The position numbers were made by a program, and so were the translations under genes. Shown here piece by piece: positions 15,087 to 20,381 of a stretch of 20,381 nt of DNA. Source of the DNA: Lachnospiraceae bacterium (GTDB lineage Bacteria; Bacillota; Clostridia; Lachnospirales; Lachnospiraceae); contig CAAGSD010000002.1 in the NCBI GenBank assembly GCA_900772845.1, positions 1-20,381 on the forward strand, in the 5' to 3' direction. Numbering within the stretch: position 1 is the first letter of the stretch; each line of letters begins with the position of its first letter. Under the pieces are notes generated by a model. It was not told the origin of the DNA and made no database searches. It was given only the letters and a program-made list of their open reading frames with translations.

Positions 15087-15876
15087 ACTGACGATAAAAG
15101 TATATGATGCAGATGGCAGCGAGATCGCAGCAGCCGCAGATGATGAATATGTTCATCTGGTATTGTCTGATGTCACTTATGGGGAAGGCTTCTGCATCCG
15201 GATGGACGTGACGGAAGCCGGACAGTTCTATATGGTAAAAATAGACGAGACCTTAGAGGAAACATTATTATATTTTAAGGAAAATACATGGGTATACCAA
15301 ATCCCGTGTGGAGAGAAAAAAGAAGCTTACTGTCCGCAGGCATTTACCGGAAATGTGCATTTCTTAAGTCTCAGGAAAGCGGAAGAGCACGAATGGAACA
15401 GATACCGGAATCTGGCGAAGAATCCGCTGGATCAACAGGAGGCCGGTGGATGCTTTCCTCATGCATCGGCGAATACAGAGACCAGGGGAGAAGCAGTATT
15501 TGCAGCCCGAAACGTGATCGATGGGATCTGTGCAAACCGTTTCCATGGTATCTGGCCGTACCAGTCCTGGGGAATTAACCGCCAGGAGGATGCGGCTCTT
15601 ACGTTGGACTTCGGAATCCCTGTGGATATAGACCGGATCGATCTGTGGACCAGGGCAGACTTTCCTCATGACAGTTGGTGGGATAACGTAACCTTCTTAT
15701 TCTCAGATGGGTCTGAAGAATACATTACGCTGGAAAAAAAGTGGAAGCCGCATCGCCTGAAGCTGGCAAGACAGGGAATTACCTGGATCAAAATGTGTCA
15801 TATGCACAGAGGCTCAAAAGAGTCCCCCTTCCCGGCACTGACACAGATAGAAGTATATGGAATCCCTGCAGAATAA
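15079..15876 (+). CDS. Two-domain protein with C-terminal F5/8 type C-like (discoidin) domain
   Basis: A 265-residue protein, no signal peptide or membrane helix. Residues 1-105 form an uncharacterised beta-rich domain (YVHLVLSDVTYGEGFCIRM, GQFYMVKIDETLEETLLYF). Residues 120-263 look like a galactose-binding, F5/8 type C-like fold: HASANTETRGEAVFAARNVI, then HGIWPYQSWGINRQEDAALT, LDFGIPVDIDRIDLW and FPALTQIEVYG. Aromatic and Arg/Asn residues cluster in the central stretch. ATG 15079 overlaps the GH88 stop as ATGAATGA, so translation is coupled, and GGAG lies 7 nt upstream. A cytoplasmic carbohydrate-binding helper, or an unrecognised enzyme acting on the lyase or GH88 product, are the options I would consider; function is unknown. 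Confidence 0.75.
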   Translation: MNELTIKVYDADGSEIAAAADDEYVHLVLSDVTYGEGFCIRMDVTEAGQFYMVKIDETLEETLLYFKENTWVYQIPCGEKKEAYCPQAFTGNVHFLSLRKAEEHEWNRYRNLAKNPLDQQEAGGCFPHASANTETRGEAVFAARNVIDGICANRFHGIWPYQSWGINRQEDAALTLDFGIPVDIDRIDLWTRADFPHDSWWDNVTFLFSDGSEEYITLEKKWKPHRLKLARQGITWIKMCHMHRGSKESPFPALTQIEVYGIPAE

Positions 15877-15877
15877 A

Positions 15878-15886
15878 TGATATAAT
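15878..15886 (+). promoter_or_regulatory. Extended -10 promoter of the GntR gene
   Basis: TGATATAAT is a perfect extended -10 (TGn plus TATAAT), starting 1 bp after the preceding stop codon. A weak -35 (TGGAAT, 15858-15863) stands at 17 bp. Transcription would begin near 15893. It therefore excludes an upstream in-frame ATG at 15885 as the GntR start. Confidence 0.6.
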
Positions 15887-15941
15887 GGCTATATCGGAGT
15901 CCGGAAGAGATGAGAGGCGGTTCATCGGAAATGGAGCAGAT

Positions 15942-16670
15942 ATGGCATATCAATATGAGAAGGTAAATCACGAACTGCTGGTTCCGCAGATCGAAGACCA
16001 GCTGATGATGTATATGAAGCAGGAGAACATAGCCATTGGTGAAAAGCTGCCCAGTGAGTATAAGCTGGCGGAGCTGTTCGGTGTGGGGCGCAGCACGATC
16101 CGTGAGGCTGTGAAAAGCCTGGTGACCAAGGGTGTCCTGGAGGTGAAGAGAGGCTCCGGCACCTATGTCAGAAGCACAGAGATGGTGGCAGAGGATCCCC
16201 TGGGGCTGGCGCAGTTCGAGGATAAGTATCGTCTGGCAATGGAACTGTTCGAGGTCAGGATCCTGTTGGAGCCGGAGGTCGCCGCTGTGGCAAGCAGGAA
16301 TGCCACGGAAGAGGAGAAGCAGCATATCAAAGAGCTGTGTGATGAGACCGAGCGGATCTATCTGGAGGGAAAGAACCACATTCCCAAGGATATGGAATTT
16401 CATGAGGCCATAGCAAAATGCAGCGGCAACCGTGTGTTTGAGGTACTTGTTCCCATTATATACACTGCGGTGACGACTTTTGCCAATCTGACCAACAGAC
16501 AGCTCATGAAGGAGACCATAGAGACACACAGAGCCATCACCGATGCTATCCTCCGGGGAGACAGCATGGGAGCAAAGTGCGCTATGATCATGCATCTGAC
16601 CTACAACCGTCAGAAGCTCCTGGAACTGATCGAACAAAGAGAAAAGTCATCAGACAAGTTGACACCATAA
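15942..16670 (+). CDS. GntR-family transcriptional regulator, FadR subfamily (FCD domain)
   Basis: A 242-residue DNA-binding protein. The winged helix (about 20-85) reads EKLPSEYKLAELFGVGRSTI followed by REAVKSLVTKGVLEVKRGSG and TYV, typical of GntR. The FCD effector domain (about 100-230) keeps a metal/ligand set: D150 and H154 in KDMEFHEAI, H196 in ETHRAI and H218 in MHLTYN. Such proteins usually repress sugar-acid genes and let go when the acid or its phosphate binds. ATG 15942 is preferred, with GGAG 5 nt upstream. A longer frame exists back to 15741 but crosses the previous gene and the promoter. It probably controls itself or the GntP-dehydratase operon, whose promoter carries a matching palindrome. 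Confidence 0.9.
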   Translation: MAYQYEKVNHELLVPQIEDQLMMYMKQENIAIGEKLPSEYKLAELFGVGRSTIREAVKSLVTKGVLEVKRGSGTYVRSTEMVAEDPLGLAQFEDKYRLAMELFEVRILLEPEVAAVASRNATEEEKQHIKELCDETERIYLEGKNHIPKDMEFHEAIAKCSGNRVFEVLVPIIYTAVTTFANLTNRQLMKETIETHRAITDAILRGDSMGAKCAMIMHLTYNRQKLLELIEQREKSSDKLTP

Positions 16671-16697
16671 AATGACAAGCATTGATAAATTTATACG

Positions 16698-16736
16698 AAA
16701 AACCAGCCTTAGTAACATCATCAGGCTGGTTTTTTT
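16698..16736 (+). terminator. Strong intrinsic terminator after the GntR gene
   Basis: AAAAACCAGCCT (16698-16709) pairs perfectly with AGGCTGGTTTTT (16723-16734), a 12-bp stem with a 13-nt loop, ending in a run of seven T. The A and T flanks would let it work on both strands. It separates the regulator from the permease operon. Confidence 0.9.
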
Positions 16737-16774
16737 ATGCGATATGTGGAAAAAAGATGTAGATTTGAAACAAC

Positions 16775-16803
16775 TTGAAGAAGGCGGCAAAGACATTTAT
16801 ACT
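16775..16803 (+). promoter_or_regulatory. Promoter of the GntP-dehydratase operon
   Basis: TTGAAG (16775-16780) and TATACT (16798-16803) are separated by 17 bp, matching the sigma-A consensus at 4 and 5 of 6 positions. Transcription should start near 16810, about 60 nt before the permease start and 10 nt before the palindromic operator. Confidence 0.6.
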
Positions 16804-16819
16804 TAAGATACAAAGAAAG

Positions 16820-16830
16820 ATGTCAGACAT
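16820..16830. promoter_or_regulatory. Palindromic GntR/FadR-type operator
   Basis: ATGTCAGACAT is a perfect odd palindrome centred on A16825. FadR-subfamily GntR proteins typically bind sites of the form TNGTNNNACNA or close variants such as TGTCNGACA. It sits just downstream of the predicted transcription start, where a bound repressor would block polymerase. The GntR gene directly upstream is the obvious candidate to bind it. Confidence 0.6.
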
Positions 16831-16872
16831 ATAGAGAGAACAAACGGTTACAGAAAAATAGGAGGTATGAAA

Positions 16873-18240
16873 ATGACAGAGTTTGTTGCTTCGCCGGAAA
16901 GATTGATTATTGGAGCACTGTTAGGCTTCGCAGTATTACTTTTTTTGATCATTAAGCTTAAGATCCAGCCGTTCATCGCAATCATGTCTTCCGCACTGAT
17001 CATAGGCCTGGTGTCCGGAATGCCCTTTCCCATGATCACGGACACTCTGGCAGAGGGTGTCGGCAATACCCTGCAGACCATTGCCATACTGATCGGCCTG
17101 GGCTCCATGTTCGGAGCGATCCTGCAGGTATCCGGTGGCGTGGAGGTCATTGCGGATACGCTGCTCAGGGTGTTCGGAGAGAAGAAAGCGCCCTGGGCAT
17201 TAGGTATTACGGGACTGATCGTGGGAATGCCGGTATTCTTCGAATCCGGTCTGCTGATCCTGATCCCCGTGGCATTCGGAATTGCCCGCAAGACGAATAA
17301 ATCCGTCTTTAATTATTCCATCCCCCTGCTGGCAGGCCTGGCGATCGGACATGCTTTTGTGCCTCCCACACCGGGACCGGTGCTGGTAGCGGAAATGCTG
17401 GGAGTAGAGCTCAGCTATGTCATCATGCTGGGCATCGTCATCGGTATCCCGGCAATGATCCTGGCAGGACCGGTGTTCGCCGGATTTATCGGTAAAAAAA
17501 TCCATTGTCCGGTACCCTCTTCCTATCTGGAAAATGAAAAAGAAGCAGAACAGAAAAATACCGGAAAAAAACCGAATTTCTGGCTGATCGTATGTATCAT
17601 CCTGCTTCCGTTGTTTTTGATCATCCTGAATACGTTATCCTCCGTGATCCCGTTCATGAAGCCGGCACAGCCGGTTCTGGAATTCCTGGGTACTCCGATC
17701 ATAGCGCTTTTACTGTCAACGATCTGCGCCATGTTGTTTCTGGGACTGCCCGGCGGCTTCAGCGTAAAAGAGATCACGAACATTATGACGAATTCCCTGC
17801 ACTCCTGCGGTAATATCATCCTGCTGATCGCCGGTGGCGGAATGCTGAGATTTATCCTGCAGAACTCCGGGATCGGAGAATTGTTCGGTAATTTCGTAGG
17901 CAGCCTGCCTCTGCCGATGGTGCTGGTAGCATTCCTTGTGGCAGCAGTTGTCAGAATCTCTGTGGGATCGGCCACAGTGTCCATGACCATGGCAGCGGGG
18001 ATCATTGCTTCTATGCCCATGGTATCCGGCTTCTCACAGTTACAGCTTGCCACGATCACCATTGCCATTGCGGCAGGAGGCACGGCCTTCAGTCATGTGA
18101 ACGATTCCGGCTTCTGGCTGTCCAAATCTCTGTTTGAGGTGGATGAGAAGACCAATCTCAAGACCTGGACTGCCATGGAGACCATTGTGGGTATCGTGGG
18201 AGTGATCGGAGCTACTATTGTATGGTTTGTAGTGTCTTAA
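16873..18240 (+). CDS. GntP-family gluconate/sugar-acid:H+ symporter
   Basis: A 455-residue inner-membrane transporter with about 12-14 hydrophobic helices. It has GntP signatures: LGSMFGAILQVSGGVEVIAD, VGMPVFFESGLLILIPVAFG, and GHAFVPPTPGPVLVAEMLGV. The late GGTAFSHVNDSGFWLSKSLF is also typical. The family imports gluconate or related aldonic and uronic acids with protons. ATG 16873 is chosen over ATG 16867: AGGAGG (16860-16865) is 7 nt from the former and only 1 nt from the latter. It is followed after 18 bp by the dehydratase, and its promoter carries a GntR-type operator, so substrate induction is likely. The exact acid is not readable. Confidence 0.93.
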   Translation: MTEFVASPERLIIGALLGFAVLLFLIIKLKIQPFIAIMSSALIIGLVSGMPFPMITDTLAEGVGNTLQTIAILIGLGSMFGAILQVSGGVEVIADTLLRVFGEKKAPWALGITGLIVGMPVFFESGLLILIPVAFGIARKTNKSVFNYSIPLLAGLAIGHAFVPPTPGPVLVAEMLGVELSYVIMLGIVIGIPAMILAGPVFAGFIGKKIHCPVPSSYLENEKEAEQKNTGKKPNFWLIVCIILLPLFLIILNTLSSVIPFMKPAQPVLEFLGTPIIALLLSTICAMLFLGLPGGFSVKEITNIMTNSLHSCGNIILLIAGGGMLRFILQNSGIGELFGNFVGSLPLPMVLVAFLVAAVVRISVGSATVSMTMAAGIIASMPMVSGFSQLQLATITIAIAAGGTAFSHVNDSGFWLSKSLFEVDEKTNLKTWTAMETIVGIVGVIGATIVWFVVS

Positions 18241-18258
18241 AGAAAAGGAGAGACGATT

Positions 18259-20043
18259 ATGCTTAGAAGTGAAGAAGTGAGAAAACTGGCACCGGAGATG
18301 GATCCGCTGCGCATGGGAATGGGCTGGAAGGTAAGTGATCTGTCCAAGCCGCAGGTCATGGTGGAAAGCTCCTACGGAGACAGCCATCCCGGCTCCGCCC
18401 ATCTGAATATATTCGTGGAAGAAGCGGTAAAGGCTGTGGATGAAAATGGCGGCAAGGCAGCCAGATATTTTGCTACTGATATGTGTGACGGTATCGCCCA
18501 GGGCCACGATGGGATCAATTACTCCCTGGCACACCGCGATGCCATTACGAATCTGGTGGAGGCACAGGCCAATGCCACAGTATTCGATGGAGGCGTATTC
18601 ATAGCCAGCTGTGATAAATCCATGCCGGCCATGCTGATGAGTATCGGACGCCTGAAGGATATGAGTGCGATCGTTGTGACCGGAGGAGTCATGGAGGCAC
18701 ATGAGCTGCCGAAGAAATATGTGGTGGACGATCCTGCCTGCAGGATCAATGAGCTCCTTACCCTGGAACAGATCGGTAAATTCGATGCCTGGGAGAAGAC
18801 GGGAGTCATCCCCAATGAACAGCTGGATTATTATAAGCAGCATGCCTGCCCCAGCTGCGGAGCATGCTCCTTTATGGGTACGGCGTCCACCATGCAGATC
18901 ATGGCGGAGGCGCTGGGACTGATGCTTCCGGGCACGGCACTGATGCCCTCCACGGCACCGGAATTACGTCAGGCAGCCTACGATGCGGGAAAACAGCTGA
19001 TGGAGCTGATCGCCAAAGGGATCAAAGCCTCTGATATCGTAACGAAGGAAAGCTTTGAGAATGCGATCATGGTGCATGCAGCCATTTCCGGCTCTACCAA
19101 TGCCACCATGCATATTCCTGCCATTGCCCATGAATTCGGTTTTGAGATTGATGCAGATACCTTTGACCGCCTGCACAGGGGCGCTCATTACCTGTTGAAT
19201 ATCCGTCCTTCCGGAGACTGGCCCGCACAGTATTTTTACTATGCCGGTGGTGTTCCCCGCGTCATGGAAGAGATCAAGAGCATGCTGCATCTGGATGTCA
19301 TGACGGTGACGGGCAGGACGTTGGGTGAGAACCTGGAGGAGCTGAAAAAGAACGGCTTCTATGAGCATTGTGATGAGCTGCTCCGCAAAAAGTCGAAACT
19401 ATTCGGAAGAACTATCGACAGAGAGGATATTATCCATTCCTTTGAGCATGCCAAGGGCACGGAGGGCAGTATCGCTATCCTGAAGGGCAACCTGGCACCG
19501 GAGGGCTGTGTGATCAAGCATACGGCATGCCCGAAAAATATGTTCAAGGCAGTGCTGAAGGCAAAGCCCTATGACAGTGAGGAAGCATGCATCAGTGCAG
19601 TGCTGCACGGAGAAGTGAAGCCGGGAGATGCAGTATTCATCCGCTATGAGGGTCCCAGAGGCAGTGGAATGCCCGAGATGTTCTATACCGGAGAGGCTAT
19701 CTGTGCAGATCCGAAGCTGGCATCCAGTGTGGCACTGATCACAGACGGAAGATTCTCCGGAGCATCCCGAGGACCGGTCATCGGACATGTGTCACCCGAG
19801 GCGGCAGCAGGAGGCCCCATTGCCTTCGTGGAAGAAGGAGATCTGATCGAGCTGGATGTGGAGAACAGAAAGATCGCCATCGTGGGTATCCGGGGAGAAC
19901 GTAAGACCCCCGAGGAAATAGACGCAGTCCTGGCAGAACGGAAAGCCGGCTGGAAGGGCTTTGAGAGTAAATATCAGCATGGACTGTTAAAGCTGTACGC
20001 ACAGCATGCCGTAAGCTCCATGAAGGGTGCTTACATGGAATAA
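18259..20043 (+). CDS. IlvD/Edd-family dehydratase, probably sugar-acid (gluconate-type)
   Basis: A 594-residue cytoplasmic iron-sulfur dehydratase. The cluster cysteines are in DMCDGIAQGHDGINYSL (C76), ASCDKSMPAMLM (C118) and CPSCGACSFMGTASTMQ (197-203). K120 matches the carbamylated, metal-binding Lys of the family, and S500 in TDGRFSGASRGP is the expected catalytic serine. The family holds dihydroxy-acid dehydratase (IlvD), phosphogluconate dehydratase (Edd) and aldonate dehydratases. The length and the GntP and GntR neighbours favour a sugar-acid dehydratase making a 2-keto-3-deoxy acid over a branched-chain amino acid enzyme, but automated annotation could well say IlvD. No other ilv gene is near. 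The start is ATG 18259 with AAAGGAGA upstream. Confidence 0.85.
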   Translation: MLRSEEVRKLAPEMDPLRMGMGWKVSDLSKPQVMVESSYGDSHPGSAHLNIFVEEAVKAVDENGGKAARYFATDMCDGIAQGHDGINYSLAHRDAITNLVEAQANATVFDGGVFIASCDKSMPAMLMSIGRLKDMSAIVVTGGVMEAHELPKKYVVDDPACRINELLTLEQIGKFDAWEKTGVIPNEQLDYYKQHACPSCGACSFMGTASTMQIMAEALGLMLPGTALMPSTAPELRQAAYDAGKQLMELIAKGIKASDIVTKESFENAIMVHAAISGSTNATMHIPAIAHEFGFEIDADTFDRLHRGAHYLLNIRPSGDWPAQYFYYAGGVPRVMEEIKSMLHLDVMTVTGRTLGENLEELKKNGFYEHCDELLRKKSKLFGRTIDREDIIHSFEHAKGTEGSIAILKGNLAPEGCVIKHTACPKNMFKAVLKAKPYDSEEACISAVLHGEVKPGDAVFIRYEGPRGSGMPEMFYTGEAICADPKLASSVALITDGRFSGASRGPVIGHVSPEAAAGGPIAFVEEGDLIELDVENRKIAIVGIRGERKTPEEIDAVLAERKAGWKGFESKYQHGLLKLYAQHAVSSMKGAYME

Positions 20044-20069
20044 ACGGGATTTCATAAGGAGACGATGTG

Positions 20070-20381
20070 ATGGACATAAAAATTAACGATTATTATGAGC
20101 CGGAACATTTTAAGGCTTTGAATGAAGCGGACTATGATGTGTCCCATTCCTGTGATTATGAGAAAAATGCAATGCACCACATTCATGAATCTACAGAGAT
20201 TCTGATCGTGGAATCCGGAAGCGCGGATTATTACATTGATGGCAAGAAATATTATGTGGAAGCCGGTGACATTCTCATTATAGGCTCCAGAAAATCCCAT
20301 ATGCGGAGGATGGACAGACTGCCGTTTGCCAGATATGGTCTGGCAGTGAATCCATCCTATTACAGAAGACTGAATCTGGGG
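20070..20381 (+). CDS. AraC-type transcriptional regulator, N-terminal part (runs off the window)
   Basis: 104 codons are open from ATG 20070 to the window edge, with AAGGAG 8 nt upstream. The gene starts 26 bp after the dehydratase stop, so it is probably in the same operon. The sequence has the cupin-type sensing domain of AraC-family regulators: MHHIHESTEILIVESGSADY, then YYVEAGDILIIGSRKSHM, in which the HxH and GD pattern of the beta-barrel is clear. The DNA-binding half is outside the window. A stand-alone cupin protein cannot be excluded. Confidence 0.7.
   Translation, partial: MDIKINDYYEPEHFKALNEADYDVSHSCDYEKNAMHHIHESTEILIVESGSADYYIDGKKYYVEAGDILIIGSRKSHMRRMDRLPFARYGLAVNPSYYRRLNLG

Noticed and set aside
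15741..15941. N-terminal extension of the GntR reading frame
   Set aside because: It overlaps the end of the F5/8C-like gene in another frame, lacks a ribosome binding site and contains the extended -10 promoter. The translated extension has no GntR features.
15798..16637. Antisense open frame of 279 codons opposite the GntR gene
   Set aside because: No motif, composition typical of reverse translation of a real gene, and it runs across the GntR promoter and coding region.
18040..18843. Antisense open frame of 267 codons opposite the GntP end and dehydratase start
   Set aside because: It spans two strongly supported genes and shows no domain of its own.
1..20381. CRISPR arrays, tRNA or rRNA genes, insertion sequences, phage genes
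   Set aside because: No spaced identical repeats, cloverleaf with conserved TTCGAATC-type arm in the right setting, transposase or integrase motifs were seen on either strand by eye.

Overview
The window looks like a chromosomal stretch from a gut-type Firmicute of the class Clostridia, most likely family Lachnospiraceae. The signs are moderate GC, AGGAGG-type ribosome binding sites, a YesM/YesN-type two-component system beside a carbohydrate ABC transporter, a lipoprotein sugar-binding protein, and an AAA-ATPase_like/PDDEXK_9 protein of the kind common in that group. Genus and species cannot be fixed from the sequence. I see no tRNA, rRNA, CRISPR array, insertion sequence or prophage gene. 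Apart from one reverse-strand flavodoxin gene, every real gene is on the + strand.

Layout. (1) 1-1107: the 3' end of an EAL-domain (c-di-GMP phosphodiesterase type) gene converges, through a two-way terminator, on a small flavodoxin-like gene resembling BilS. A 238-bp intergenic region follows, with a candidate promoter and a possible gene remnant. (2) 1108-5022: a membrane diguanylate cyclase with a degenerate second cyclase-like domain, then a stand-alone AAA-ATPase/PD-(D/E)XK protein ending at a strong terminator. (3) 5169-8557: a two-component system, a YesM-type histidine kinase and a REC-AraC response regulator. (4) 8703-15876: a carbohydrate operon with a lipoprotein solute-binding protein, two ABC permeases, a heparinase II/III-family lyase without signal peptide, a GH88 unsaturated glucuronyl hydrolase without signal peptide, and a two-domain F5/8C-like protein whose start overlaps the GH88 stop. 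(5) 15942-20043: a FadR-type GntR repressor with its own extended -10 promoter and terminator, then a GntP permease and an IlvD/Edd-family dehydratase behind a promoter with a palindromic GntR-type operator. (6) 20070 to the end: the start of an AraC-type regulator.

How the genes fit together (inference). The sensor kinase and regulator probably respond to an oligosaccharide and activate the adjacent ABC operon. No ABC ATPase is present, so a shared MsmX/UgpC-type ATPase elsewhere is presumed. The imported uronic-acid oligosaccharides, plausibly from glycosaminoglycans, would be cleaved by the lyase. GH88 would then remove the unsaturated uronate, which feeds the 2-keto-3-deoxygluconate (KDG) route. 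The GntR-GntP-IlvD/Edd module next door probably imports a sugar acid such as gluconate and dehydrates it to KDG, so both modules may meet at the same metabolite. No sulfatase and no KduI, KduD, KdgK or KdgA gene lies in the window.
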